Shown piece by piece: positions 17,469 through 26,320 of a DNA stretch of 41,913 bases (positions within the stretch are counted from its first letter, which is position 1; each line of letters begins with the position of its first letter). The notes under the pieces are model-generated. The model did not search any database and was not told where the DNA came from. It worked only from the letters and a program-made list of their open reading frames with translations. Source of the stretch: Bacillota bacterium (lineage in GTDB: Bacteria > Bacillota > Clostridia > Christensenellales > UMGS416); the NCBI GenBank assembly GCA_023421955.1, contig JAEZSE010000022.1, positions 1 to 41,913 of the forward strand, written 5' to 3'. The translations under genes were made by a program, and so were the position numbers.

Positions 17469-18832
17469 GGCGCAGTCTCGCAGGCCGTATCCTGTTGCCC
17501 AACATGCTGATCCTGATCGCATCGCTGTCGCTGCTGGCGGCAGCGGTGCTCCTTTTCGTGCGGTTTTACCTGGTGCGGGAAACCACCGACCAGCTCCTGA
17601 AGGTGCGGGAAACAGCCGTGAAGCTCATCAAGGCCGGCTCGGCCGACTCCCCCATAGACGCACTCACCCAGGCCAAGGCGGCCCAGATCACCAGGCAAAC
17701 CTCGATCATCTTTGATGTGAACGTGCTCATCCTCACCGGCGACATGGAGTATCCCGACCAAACAGCCGACCACCCCCTGCCGGAGCCATTGCTCCCGCAG
17801 GTGAAGCCGGACGGCGGCATCCACCACATCCGCAGCAGCGGTAATGAATATGTGGCGACGGCCATCCCCTACCGCACGGCAAACAAAGACTGGAACATGC
17901 TGATCTATATGAGCCTTGCGCCGGTCACTGATTTCGTGCGCAGGCTAGGCGCCATCATGGCGCTGGCGCTGGCTGGCTCTGTGCTGCTGGCCGCCTTCGC
18001 GTCCACCGTGGCGGCTCGGCGCATCGCCGACCCGCTCCGGAAACTGAGCCGCTGGGCCTATTCCATCGGAGGGCGACAATTCAGGCGCTTTGAAGAAGTG
18101 AGCGGCACGCAGGAAATTGACTTCCTGGCCGAAAGCCTCAACGGCATGGCCCGGCGGCTGGAGGATTATGACGGTGCCCAGAAAACCTTTCTGCAAAACG
18201 CCTCCCACGAGCTGCGCACGCCGCTCATGTCCATCCAGGGCTATGCCGAGGGCATCAAGCACGGCGTGTTTGCCGACACCGGTTATGCCGCCGATGTGAT
18301 CATCGCTGAAAGCCTGCGCCTTTCGCACCTGGTGGACGACCTGCTCTATCTCTCCCGCTTGGAGACAGCTGACGGTGTTTATACCTTTGCCCCGCTGCCC
18401 GTGGCCGAGGTGCTTGGCCAGTGCGTGGAAAAGCTGGAGGGCGCGGCCATCAAGGAGGGCAAGGCACTGAGCTTGGGCGACTGCCCCGCCGCCACCATAT
18501 CCGGTGACGGCGAGAAGCTGCTGCGCGCCTTGATGAACCTGGTGGGCAACTGCCTGCGGTATGCGAAGACGGCAGTCACACTCTCCGCCGAAACCGTGGA
18601 CGGCGCGGTGTTAATCACTGTGCGCGACGACGGCCCCGGCATCTCACCGGAGGACCTGCCCCACATCTTTGAGCGGTTCTATAAGGGCAAGCAGGGCAAG
18701 TTTGGCCTGGGGCTTTCCATTGCCAAGGCCATTGTGGAGAAGCACGGCGGGTCGATCCGCGCGGAGAATGGGGCCGATGGCGGGGCGGTTTTCGCGGTGG
18801 AGCTGCCGGTGGTGCAACAAAAAGGGAAATAG
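17465..18832 (+). CDS. sensor histidine kinase
   Basis: A 455-residue membrane kinase, cognate to the preceding regulator. Order: short cytoplasmic N-terminus, TM1 ~11-35, an extracellular sensor region of ~125 residues with no recognised fold, TM2 ~161-182, HAMP ~183-236, HisKA with phosphoacceptor His248 in NASHELRTPL, and HATPase with the N box (NLVGNCLRYAK, Asn362), G1 (DDGPGIS, 388-394), F box (ERFYKG) and G2 (GKFGLGLS). All catalytic motifs are intact. The stop is close to a repeat cluster that probably provides the 3' end. The signal is unknown. Confidence 0.95.
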   Translation: MRRSLAGRILLPNMLILIASLSLLAAAVLLFVRFYLVRETTDQLLKVRETAVKLIKAGSADSPIDALTQAKAAQITRQTSIIFDVNVLILTGDMEYPDQTADHPLPEPLLPQVKPDGGIHHIRSSGNEYVATAIPYRTANKDWNMLIYMSLAPVTDFVRRLGAIMALALAGSVLLAAFASTVAARRIADPLRKLSRWAYSIGGRQFRRFEEVSGTQEIDFLAESLNGMARRLEDYDGAQKTFLQNASHELRTPLMSIQGYAEGIKHGVFADTGYAADVIIAESLRLSHLVDDLLYLSRLETADGVYTFAPLPVAEVLGQCVEKLEGAAIKEGKALSLGDCPAATISGDGEKLLRALMNLVGNCLRYAKTAVTLSAETVDGAVLITVRDDGPGISPEDLPHIFERFYKGKQGKFGLGLSIAKAIVEKHGGSIRAENGADGGAVFAVELPVVQQKGK

Positions 18833-18864
18833 TTGTCCGATTACCCATAATCTCAAGTCCCACC

Positions 18865-19205
18865 CTCTGCGCGGGCAGGGAAATCCCCCCTGCCCTCTGC
18901 GGAGGGCATCCCCCCTTGAATTTTTGCTTAAGGCAAAAACAAGGGCGGGTAGAGATCCGCTTCGAATAGAGCATGGATATGAACCCACTCTCTCTTTACC
19001 CGCCCATGTCGCTGCGAAGCAGCGATTCAAGGGGGGATGCCGCCAAAAGCGGCAGGGGGGATTTCTCCAGAGCGGCAAGCAATTACAGGTGGGTTTGGAT
19101 TGTTCTAGAAAACAACAGGGGCGGGTAACAACCCGCCCCTAGATAGTTACAAACCATTTTCATTGCATAAGGGGCGGGTATGGAACCCCGCCCCTACCAG
19201 GAAAC
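18865..19205. repeat. C6/G6 hairpin repeats and GGGGCGGG palindromes
   Basis: The gap between the kinase and the MerR gene is repeat DNA. A left module (CCCCCC, stem TGCCCTCTGCGGAGGGCA, CCCCCC at ~18885-18915) and a right module (GGGGGG, stem TGCCGCCAAAAGCGGCA, GGGGGG at ~19033-19063) enclose TTTACCCGCCC-type sequence. Then come two tight palindromes, AGGGGCGGGT..ACCCGCCCCT (~19118-19141) and GGGGCGGGT..CCCGCCCC (~19171-19195). No credible gene. Confidence 0.8.
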
Positions 19206-19225
19206 CGGAGAAAACGACCTCCCTA

Positions 19226-20749
19226 CTACCAATGCTCCAGCACATCGTTGATGATGCGAATCGCTTCCTGCTCCATATTCTGACAAGCCGTGAGTGCGTC
19301 GGCGAGTCTCATACGTTTCTCCGCCGACCACGCTTCAAAGGGATAACCATTTTGTGTGGAAGCAACGGTGTCGTTTGGCAGCACAGCGCCAAGCGCGGAG
19401 ACCATCTCTGCATATAGCCCGGATACCTCTTGCATCTTTCGGGCGTTTTCAGCGAGAAGAACCTGTGATTTTTTCACCCAGAACAGGTGCGCCGAACGGC
19501 GGCAATCAATCAAGCGGGTCAGCAATATCTGGCCGTTGCCGGTCGCACCATACTGTGTGATTGCAGCGAAATGTTCATCATCGCGGCGTAAGCCGTTGAT
19601 CAGAATGTCATAAGCAGCTGAACCAAACACAAAATAACCGTTGTACATGGGCTCAGCCTGATAGAGGAACCGGGCGGTTTCCAGAGATGCTTTCAGAGCG
19701 TCAGCCAGCGGGATGGGTGCTTTCCGGCCACCATAATAAAACATCATGTCGGTAGAAAACCCAGGGTAATTGTCTGCCAGATAGTAATTGTTGGTTGTAA
19801 AGATGTCCTTCTCCTCAGGTTGCAGGTAGTCAAAATAACTGCGCCCGTAGAATCGCCCGTCTCCCGTGTAGCCGCAGAGCACACCCCACTCCATCTCAAC
19901 CCTCGGCTGATACAGCATTACCGGCATCCCCTTGCTGAGTGCCTGTTTGACTTGACCATCCAGATCCTCAGCGCGAAAAACAGCCCTCTCCAGGCCAAGC
20001 GCACGCTCCAACGCGATGGCTGGGTCGAACGCAATTTGCGGAGTACAGGCAGCCGGGCTCCAATCCTCGGTCATCGCAAAGAAGTAGCATGCGCCCGAAA
20101 ACCCCATGATGTCCGGATAGGTTGCGTTTGCCCCAGCCGCATCCAGCAGCAGCTTGACGGCGCCCGCCCAAGTGCAGTCACGGTGCTGCCCCCATCGCAG
20201 CAACGGGAGCCCGTCGATATAGCAGCCATCCAGATAAGGCCTGACCGGGTGCAGGCGCTCGCCGGATCCCGAGGCTGAGCGCGCCCGCTCAAGCTTGTCT
20301 GTGATCTCAAAGAGATCGCTGGGCTCGGAGCTTGTCTCAAGCACAGTAGCCTCGAAGGTTGAGATCCGATCATACAGCTTCTGAATGTGCTGGCTATCGG
20401 CAAAGTCGAGTTGTCGTATTTGACCGATAAAGTCTTTGATGATTTGCTTCAACTGGTGCAACAACGCCACTTCGTCATCGATGCCGGCAACCTTCTGGGA
20501 CAGCACATCAAGGAGCACTTCCGAATCTCTTGTGCTGAAGATCAACGCGATATCCTTAATGCTGATGTTCAACCGCCGCAGGATCAGGATTTGCTCGAGC
20601 CTGCGCAGCGCCGCTGCGTCATACGTCCTGTATGCATAGCTGTCAGTTTTACTGCTTTGCAGCAGCCCCATCTCTTCATAATAGACCAATGCACGGTTGG
20701 ACACGCCATAACGAAGAGATACATCCCGCACTTTCATCAACGAATCCAT
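19226..20749 (-). CDS. MerR family regulator fused to a large C-terminal BtrH/C39-like domain
   Basis: A 507-residue protein, far longer than ordinary MerR regulators (110-280). Residues ~5-75 are a MerR winged helix (VRDVSLRYGVSNRALVYYEEMGLL, then RTYDAAALRRLEQILILRRLN), followed by the antiparallel dimerisation helix (~80-130). From ~170 a second domain begins: DCTWAGAVKLLLDAAGAN with Cys192, GFSGACYFFAM, and WGVLCGYTGDGRFYGRSYFD at ~288-307. This order resembles the papain-like BtrH_N/C39 fold, but Trp288 sits about where a catalytic His would be expected, so it may sense a ligand rather than cleave. The ATG at 20749 has GGAGG six bases upstream. Fold assignment is inference. Confidence 0.85.
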   Translation of the reverse strand: MDSLMKVRDVSLRYGVSNRALVYYEEMGLLQSSKTDSYAYRTYDAAALRRLEQILILRRLNISIKDIALIFSTRDSEVLLDVLSQKVAGIDDEVALLHQLKQIIKDFIGQIRQLDFADSQHIQKLYDRISTFEATVLETSSEPSDLFEITDKLERARSASGSGERLHPVRPYLDGCYIDGLPLLRWGQHRDCTWAGAVKLLLDAAGANATYPDIMGFSGACYFFAMTEDWSPAACTPQIAFDPAIALERALGLERAVFRAEDLDGQVKQALSKGMPVMLYQPRVEMEWGVLCGYTGDGRFYGRSYFDYLQPEEKDIFTTNNYYLADNYPGFSTDMMFYYGGRKAPIPLADALKASLETARFLYQAEPMYNGYFVFGSAAYDILINGLRRDDEHFAAITQYGATGNGQILLTRLIDCRRSAHLFWVKKSQVLLAENARKMQEVSGLYAEMVSALGAVLPNDTVASTQNGYPFEAWSAEKRMRLADALTACQNMEQEAIRIINDVLEHW

Positions 20750-20782
20750 CGGTTTCCCTCCTGCCACCTATCATGTAACCTC

Positions 20783-20813
20783 ATCGTACAGTACGACGCA
20801 ACGTGGAAGTCAA
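20783..20813 (-). promoter_or_regulatory. MerR-type promoter with 19-base spacer and dyad
   Basis: TTGACT and TACGAT are separated by 19 bases, the over-long spacing typical of promoters activated by MerR proteins through DNA distortion. A perfect dyad TCGTAC-T-GTACGA on the minus strand (20784-20796) overlaps the -10. It lies 34 bases before the MerR start codon, suggesting autoregulation. Confidence 0.55.
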
Positions 20814-20884
20814 GGGGTTTTCTATAAACATCCCGATCTCCATTGGCAGCTAGCGCTTAATAGGGTTCCGGCGATGGAGTATGT

Positions 20885-21180
20885 GAAAAGGGCGGGGTTG
20901 GAACCCCGCCCATACCAAGAATCCTCCCTACCTCCCTTGATATGGGGGGGCATCCCATTGCGCCGTTGCGGTGCAATAGAGCAGATGACGGGGGATTTCT
21001 TAGCGGCAGCGGTGTGAGCGCAGACTTCTTGCTTGCCGTTCAAATCCCCCCTGGCTCTGCCGAGCCATCCCCCCTTCTTAAGGGGGGTGGGGAGCTGCTT
21101 GCTCAGTTGTTGCATTATCCCTCCCTACCCTCCCTTATGAAGGGGGGATGCCCTCCTCAGAGGGCAGGGGGGATTTCTTA
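20885..21180. repeat. C6/G6 hairpin repeats between merR and the flavodiiron gene
   Basis: The stretch opens with a GGGCGGGGTTGGAACCCCGCCC palindrome (~20890-20911), then carries the 70-base linker with GCGGCAGCGG...TTGCCGTTCAAAT (20986-21045), a left module with stem TGGCTCTGCCGAGCCA (~21052-21067) and a right module with stem TGCCCTCCTCAGAGGGCA (~21149-21166), ending in GGGGGGATTTCTT. The final element stops within about 10 bases of the flavodiiron stop codon. Confidence 0.8.
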
Positions 21181-21185
21181 AAACC

Positions 21186-22304
21186 TCAATCCGGCTTATA
21201 CTGCACCTTCAGCATCGGCTCCAGCTCAAAGCCCATTTCCTTCAGCGCCGCATCGATCAGGCCGGCGCTTTCGCCGCTCCAGCCCCAGCTGCCAAAGGCA
21301 CGGCCATGGCGGTTCTTGAAGCCAAGGCCCTTCATGTAGTGCAGCATCGCCGCCATCTGCGGCATCATGCCCCGGTTCAAGGTGGGAGAGCCCAGGCAGA
21401 TCGTGCCGGCCTCCAGCGCCTCGCCCATCACCTCGGAAATGAAGTCATGGCGCAGGTTGATCACCTTGACCTCCATGCCCTTGTCCTTGAGCTCACCGGC
21501 GATGCGGTCCGCCAGGATGCCGGTGGAGCCCCACATTGTGTCATAGGAGACTACGGCAAGCTTCGGGTCAGTGCGGTAGTTGGACCAGTCGTCATACTTC
21601 TGCATGAGCCTGGGCAACTCCGAGCGCCAGATCGCACCATGGCTGGGCGCGATGATCTCCACATCCAGCTTTTTGACCTCTTCCAGCACCTTCTGCACCG
21701 GCGGGCCAAAGGGCATCACGATGTTGGCGTAATAGTTGCGGGCCCGGTCAAAGATGAAGTCCATGCCGATCTCGTCAGCGAAGCGCTCGGCGTTGGCGGT
21801 GTGCTGGCCGAAGGCGTCGTTGGGGATGAGCACCTTGAGCTCCGGCAGCCAGGTGGCCATGCTGTCCGGCCAATGCACCATTGGCATCAGCAGGAATTGC
21901 AGCAGGTGGCTGCCCAGCCGCACCGTCTCGCCGGATTTCACCACCTGGAAGTTCCAGTCGCCCTTGTAGTAGGCCTTCAGGCCCTTGATGCCGTTGGGCG
22001 AGGTGAACACCGGCGCCGTGGGGTTGCGCTTCACGATCTCCGGCAGGGAGCCCGAATGATCCGGCTCCACATGGTTGCTCACGATGTAGTCGATCTTGTT
22101 GGGGTCCACCACTTCAGCGATGTTGGCGAGCCACTCATCGGCGAAGTCATGCTTGACGGTGTCGACCACTACGGTCTTTTCGCCGGTGAGCAGAAAGGCG
22201 TTGTAGGTGGTGCCAAAGGGGGTGCGGTAACCGTGGAAGTCCCGCACGTTGTAGTCCACAGCCCCCACCCACCACACATTGGGGGCTACCTTGACAGCAG
22301 ACAT
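21186..22304 (-). CDS. flavodiiron protein (A-type flavoprotein, O2/NO reductase)
   Basis: A 372-residue cytoplasmic enzyme that reduces oxygen to water (or NO to N2O) at a diiron centre, protecting anaerobes. The N-terminal metallo-beta-lactamase-like domain has the diiron ligands His78, Glu80, Asp82, His83 (NHVEPDHSGS), His144, Asp163 and His222. The C-terminal flavodoxin domain (from ~248) binds FMN through SYDTMWGSTG. The gene follows the rubredoxin gene with only two bases between, its ribosome-binding site lying in the rubredoxin coding end, so the two are one operon and rubredoxin is the probable electron donor. Confidence 0.96.
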   Translation of the reverse strand: MSAVKVAPNVWWVGAVDYNVRDFHGYRTPFGTTYNAFLLTGEKTVVVDTVKHDFADEWLANIAEVVDPNKIDYIVSNHVEPDHSGSLPEIVKRNPTAPVFTSPNGIKGLKAYYKGDWNFQVVKSGETVRLGSHLLQFLLMPMVHWPDSMATWLPELKVLIPNDAFGQHTANAERFADEIGMDFIFDRARNYYANIVMPFGPPVQKVLEEVKKLDVEIIAPSHGAIWRSELPRLMQKYDDWSNYRTDPKLAVVSYDTMWGSTGILADRIAGELKDKGMEVKVINLRHDFISEVMGEALEAGTICLGSPTLNRGMMPQMAAMLHYMKGLGFKNRHGRAFGSWGWSGESAGLIDAALKEMGFELEPMLKVQYKPD

Positions 22305-22306
22305 AC

Positions 22307-22465
22307 TCAGTCCTCCATGAATTGATCCTTACCGGCGCCGCAGACGGGGCAGACCCAGTCTTCGGAGACGTCTTCAAAGGCAGTGCCGGGTGCGATGCCG
22401 TTGTCCGGATCGCCGGCGGCGGGGTCATAGGTGTATCCGCAGAGAGAGCAAGTCCAAGTCTTCAT
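22307..22465 (-). CDS. rubredoxin
   Basis: A 52-residue electron carrier with one iron held by four Cys: Cys6 and Cys9 (TCSLCGYTYD) and Cys39 and Cys42 (WVCPVCGAGK). GYTYDPAAGDPDNGI and FEDVSEDWVCP are textbook rubredoxin. AGGAGG lies eight bases before the ATG at 22465. It is upstream of and co-transcribed with the flavodiiron protein gene, to which it probably delivers electrons from an NADH-dependent reductase not encoded in this window. Length and all ligands are normal. Confidence 0.97.
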   Translation of the reverse strand: MKTWTCSLCGYTYDPAAGDPDNGIAPGTAFEDVSEDWVCPVCGAGKDQFMED

Positions 22466-22496
22466 GGTTGTTCCTCCTGTGTTTGATTATTTGGAA

Positions 22497-22533
22497 GGCA
22501 AGGGTTTGCGGCTTTGCGCCTTTGGCCCTTGCC
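22497..22533 (-). other. hairpin in the rubredoxin leader
   Basis: GGCAAGGG and CCCTTGCC pair over 8 bp, with a small inner GGC/GCC stem, 30 bases before the rubredoxin start codon. No T-run follows. It may stabilise the mRNA or modulate readthrough. A TATTAT box about 15 bases further upstream could be the -10. Confidence 0.35.
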
Positions 22534-22683
22534 GTCATTGCATAATAGGTTAGCATTCGTGCAGGCAACAGTCCGTGACCGCAGGCACACTCACTCTCAG
22601 GATATCCGGATGGCAATCTTTCATTCCGCCGGTGTGCTCCGGCATCTCCACCCGCCTGCTGCCTATCAGCTACTGACTGCTCG

Positions 22684-24048
22684 CTACTGCTCCTCCCCGC
22701 CGAACCCCTTCAGCGGCAGCAGCCGCTCGGCGTCGGTCTGGGGCAGCTCTTCCACACGGTCCAGACGGCGCTGGATCTGGCTGGAGTAGTTGCTGGCGTC
22801 GCGCACGGTGTTGCTGGCGCGGTCCAGGTGCTTCTGCACGGCCTCCAGGCTATCGGCAAAGCGACCGAACTGGCGCTTGACCGCGCCCAGCAGCTCCCAC
22901 ACCTCGCTGGAGCGCTTCTGGATCGCCAGCGTCTTGAAGCCCATGCGGAGGCTATTGAGCAGCGCCGCCAATGTGGTGGGCCCAGCCACCGTGACGCGGT
23001 AATCGCGTTGCAGCCGCTCGCACAGGCCGGGCCTGCGCAGCACCTCGGCAAAGAGGCTTTCCACCGGCAGGAAGAGGATCGCGAAATCGGTGGTGTCCGG
23101 CGGGGAAATATACTTGTCGCGGATGTCGCGGGCCTGCTGCACGATGCGGGCCTCCAGCGCCCGGGTGGCCTGGGCCATCGCGTCGATGTTGCCCTCGGTC
23201 ATGGCGTCTTCCAGGCGGTGGTAATCCTCCATGGGGAACTTGCTGTCAATGGGCATCCACACCGGCTTGCTGCCGTCGCCCTGGCCGGGCAGCTTCAGCG
23301 CGAACTCCACCACATCCTCGCTGCGGGGCTTCACGCGCACGTTGGCAGCGTATTGCTCCGGCGTGAGCATCTGCTCCAGCAGCGCCGCCAGCTGCACCTC
23401 GCCCCAGGTGCCCCGTGTTTTCACGTTGCTGAAGATATTCTTGATGTCGCCCATGTCCTTGGAGAGGTTGCGCATCTCGCCCAGGTTTTTATAGACCTGC
23501 TCCAGCTGGTCGCTCACGATCTTGAACGAGCTGCCCAGCCGCTCCTCCAGCGTGCGCTGCAGCTTTTCATCCACAACCACGCGCATTTCATCGAGCTTCT
23601 TCTCATTGCCCTCCTGCAGCAGCCGCACCTTTTCCTCCACGACGCTGCGGATGCGCTCCAGGCTCTGGTTGCTGTTTTGGGTCATGTCGTCCACGCGCTT
23701 CACGATCGTCTCAAACTGCTTCTGCTGCCCGTCGGAGAAGTCGTTGAAGCTGGCCATCATCGCCATGCGGAAGGTGTCGGTGCGCTGGGCCAGCTCATCG
23801 CGGTTGTCCTTGTTGAGCCGCTCGCCGGACACGCGGGTGCGCTCGGCCTCTTCGCGCACATGGCGCTCCAGCCGGGTGGTTTCATCGTGGATGGCCTTGA
23901 ACTCCCGCAGCAGGATTTCCTCGGTTTCGGACTTGTTTGCCCGTCTGGCGGAGACCATCGTGAAGATGCACGCGATGATGGCGGCGAGGGCCGCCAGGCC
24001 AGCCAGGACCATGATCAGGTTGATTGGTGTGGACAGCCATTCCCACAT
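22684..24048 (-). CDS. rmuC: DNA recombination protein RmuC
   Basis: RmuC is a membrane-anchored, coiled-coil protein with a predicted endonuclease-like fold that limits inverted-repeat rearrangements in E. coli. The 454-residue product has one N-terminal TM (~7-30), a long helical coiled coil (~40-190), and the conserved RmuC domain: TRGTWGEVQLAALLEQML, PIDSKFPMEDYHRL, DFAILFLPVESLFAEVL and GPTTLAALLNSLRMGFKTLAIQK. The ATG at 24048 has GGGAG about 10 bases upstream; the GTG three codons earlier is too close to that site. In a genome so rich in palindromic repeats its proposed role is notable, but a link is speculation. Confidence 0.95.
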   Translation of the reverse strand: MWEWLSTPINLIMVLAGLAALAAIIACIFTMVSARRANKSETEEILLREFKAIHDETTRLERHVREEAERTRVSGERLNKDNRDELAQRTDTFRMAMMASFNDFSDGQQKQFETIVKRVDDMTQNSNQSLERIRSVVEEKVRLLQEGNEKKLDEMRVVVDEKLQRTLEERLGSSFKIVSDQLEQVYKNLGEMRNLSKDMGDIKNIFSNVKTRGTWGEVQLAALLEQMLTPEQYAANVRVKPRSEDVVEFALKLPGQGDGSKPVWMPIDSKFPMEDYHRLEDAMTEGNIDAMAQATRALEARIVQQARDIRDKYISPPDTTDFAILFLPVESLFAEVLRRPGLCERLQRDYRVTVAGPTTLAALLNSLRMGFKTLAIQKRSSEVWELLGAVKRQFGRFADSLEAVQKHLDRASNTVRDASNYSSQIQRRLDRVEELPQTDAERLLPLKGFGGEEQ

Positions 24049-24212
24049 GCGGCTCACTCTCCCGGATATATTTGTATAAGTAACATTATTTTACACCGAA
24101 AGGGGGAAATGGTGAACCATATTTTTAAAGATTTGACAAAATAAACTGGGGGGGGAGGTATTAAGCGGAATAGCCGAGAAAGGAAACGTACGGAATAATG
24201 AAAGATAAAAGA

Positions 24213-24241
24213 TTGCACATATACTAATCAAGAGTTATAAT
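24213..24241 (+). promoter_or_regulatory. promoter of the GHKL-TIR gene
   Basis: TTGCAC, a 17-base spacer and TATAAT, giving a leader of about 20 bases before GCGGAGG and the ATG at 24266. A strong, simple promoter with no evident operator. Confidence 0.75.
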
Positions 24242-24265
24242 TTCCCTAATTGCGGAGGTAGAATT

Positions 24266-26320
24266 ATGCCGAATTATAGACTAAATATCGATAAAAGGGT
24301 ATTACGTTTACTTGGTGCTCAATTATACGGAGATACACCAAGCATAATATCTGAGCTTGTCCAAAATAGTTGCGATGCTGATGCAAATAATGTCTGGATA
24401 ACAATCATCACAAGAGATGGTGAAAGAATTATCGTTGAAGATGATGGAATTGGAATGACACCTGACGATATTAATAATCGCTTCCTTAACATTGGATATG
24501 ATAGACGGGACCAAGCCCCAGTATCACCATCTGGAAGAAAAGTCCTTGGTCGTAAAGGTATTGGGAAATTGGCTGTCTTTTCACTCGCTCGCGTAGTTGA
24601 TGTTTACTCGCAGAAGGATGGGCAAAAGGCTGGATGCCGCCTTGATTTTGATGACATAACTTTGCGTAACGCAGACCCAATTACAATACAAGATGAACAA
24701 ATATCTCTAAATCCACAACATTTATCACCAAATAATACTGGGACAAAAATAGTCCTCTCATCCATGCTAAAAAGTATTTCAAGAAGTTACTCATATGTTA
24801 TAAATAGAATTGTCCGATCATTTGATGTAAATTATGAGAACTTTAAAATATTCATTAGGAAAAACAATGAGCAATTTCTTGAATTGTCCCGTTCAGAATT
24901 AGATTATTCAAAATACATGGATACAATTGTTACCTTAGGAGAAGAGTTTTCGAATCTACTTGAAAAGGTTATCAGTAATGACATTAGGCCGGAATATAAA
25001 TACACAGCAAAATATGATGATCTTCACGCAGAACGTGGTCAAATACAGTATCAACAAATGCCATACCAAATCTATGTTCTTAATAAAGTGGGAGCCAGAA
25101 CGCCGATTCAATACCAGATCAAAGGATGGATTGGAACAGTACATGAAAGAGACGATTTTCAGAAATTCATTAAAGTAGTTGATAATGAGACTGGAGATCA
25201 AACAAAGTTTGAGGTGTCAGTTAGCGATAACAGAATATCCATTTTCTCACGCAATAAGATGGGTGAGTTTGATATTTTGTCAAAAGTACAAACGAATAGA
25301 TTAATGGATGCCTACATTGTTGGTGAGATCTATGCAGACATATTCGAAGAAGATGATCTCGCAGATATGTCTATTAGTAACAGACGTGGCTACGATGAAG
25401 CTGATCCAAGATATGTGCAATTAATTGATATAGTCTCAAAGCTTGTTAGACTTCTGACAAGAAAAAAATCTGAAATAAATGCACTTCGTAGAAACGATAT
25501 TGAAATCGCTGCTGCAAATGAGGAAGGGAAAAGAATAAAGGAAGCTCTATACAAAAAAGCTCCGCGAACAAAAAAAATCCTTGAAGATAAGCTAGATAAG
25601 CCTGAGCTTGAAGTACTAGAAGATGATATGATGCAATTTGCACGGGCTATTAACGTTACAAACGCTACAAAGAAGATATTCATAAGCCATCAGTCTTCGT
25701 GTGTTGAGTATGGCAAGTATCTTGTAAGAATATTTGAACTAGCTGGAATAAACGTTGCAGAGACGATAATATTCACAGCTATGCAAGGGTTGGGTGTTCC
25801 ACACTCAATGGATATTTATGATTATCTCAAGGAGTGCTTTAGAGATGATTTATACGTAATATTCTTGTTTAGCAAGTCATTCTATAACTCAAATGTGTGT
25901 ATAGCAGAAACAGGGGCTGCTTGGGCTACAAATAAGCGTTATAGCAATGTTGTAATTGATATAGGTTACAACGATATTGATAATCCATGTAATAGAAACA
26001 GGAGAGGGGTTAATCTGAATGATTTAGCTGCTGCTGATTTTTCACAAATAATGAAAGAGATGTTTATAACTATCCTCAGAGAAATAGGTTTTGAGCAACT
26101 ATGCGATGAACAACGCATTGAACAATGTATCACTCAAGCAACCACAGAATACGCTGGCAAACTAAACGGGCTGATATATATCCCCAGTAGGCGCTTTCTG
26201 GCTTCACCGATTTGTTCTATGTGCAATAACCCAATGAGACTTGAGTATGATAATGGGAGACTGACTTACAAGTGTTCGTCAAGGTCTTGCACAAATTGCT
26301 TCGATGCAGAAATTATGTAA
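24266..26320 (+). CDS. MORC-like GHKL ATPase with C-terminal TIR domain and zinc ribbon (putative defence effector)
   Basis: A 684-residue protein. Residues ~1-190 form a GHKL ATPase: SELVQNSCDADA (Glu30, Asn34), EDDGIGM (Asp60-Gly63) and GRKGIGK (95-101), closest in style to MutL/MORC-type ATPases linked to restriction-modification loci. An S5-like region follows (~250-380), then a charged helical linker (~385-465). Residues ~468-605 look like a TIR domain: KKIFISHQSS, then a SKSFYNSNVCIAETGAAW block placing the probable NAD-cleaving Glu at 548. The C-terminus has Cys650, Cys653, Cys670 and Cys675, a likely zinc ribbon. The gene is AT-rich against its GC-rich surroundings, hence acquired. 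It faces a cytosine methyltransferase gene, overlapping it by eight bases tail to tail. ATPase-gated NAD depletion on infection is inference. Confidence 0.85.
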   Translation: MPNYRLNIDKRVLRLLGAQLYGDTPSIISELVQNSCDADANNVWITIITRDGERIIVEDDGIGMTPDDINNRFLNIGYDRRDQAPVSPSGRKVLGRKGIGKLAVFSLARVVDVYSQKDGQKAGCRLDFDDITLRNADPITIQDEQISLNPQHLSPNNTGTKIVLSSMLKSISRSYSYVINRIVRSFDVNYENFKIFIRKNNEQFLELSRSELDYSKYMDTIVTLGEEFSNLLEKVISNDIRPEYKYTAKYDDLHAERGQIQYQQMPYQIYVLNKVGARTPIQYQIKGWIGTVHERDDFQKFIKVVDNETGDQTKFEVSVSDNRISIFSRNKMGEFDILSKVQTNRLMDAYIVGEIYADIFEEDDLADMSISNRRGYDEADPRYVQLIDIVSKLVRLLTRKKSEINALRRNDIEIAAANEEGKRIKEALYKKAPRTKKILEDKLDKPELEVLEDDMMQFARAINVTNATKKIFISHQSSCVEYGKYLVRIFELAGINVAETIIFTAMQGLGVPHSMDIYDYLKECFRDDLYVIFLFSKSFYNSNVCIAETGAAWATNKRYSNVVIDIGYNDIDNPCNRNRRGVNLNDLAAADFSQIMKEMFITILREIGFEQLCDEQRIEQCITQATTEYAGKLNGLIYIPSRRFLASPICSMCNNPMRLEYDNGRLTYKCSSRSCTNCFDAEIM

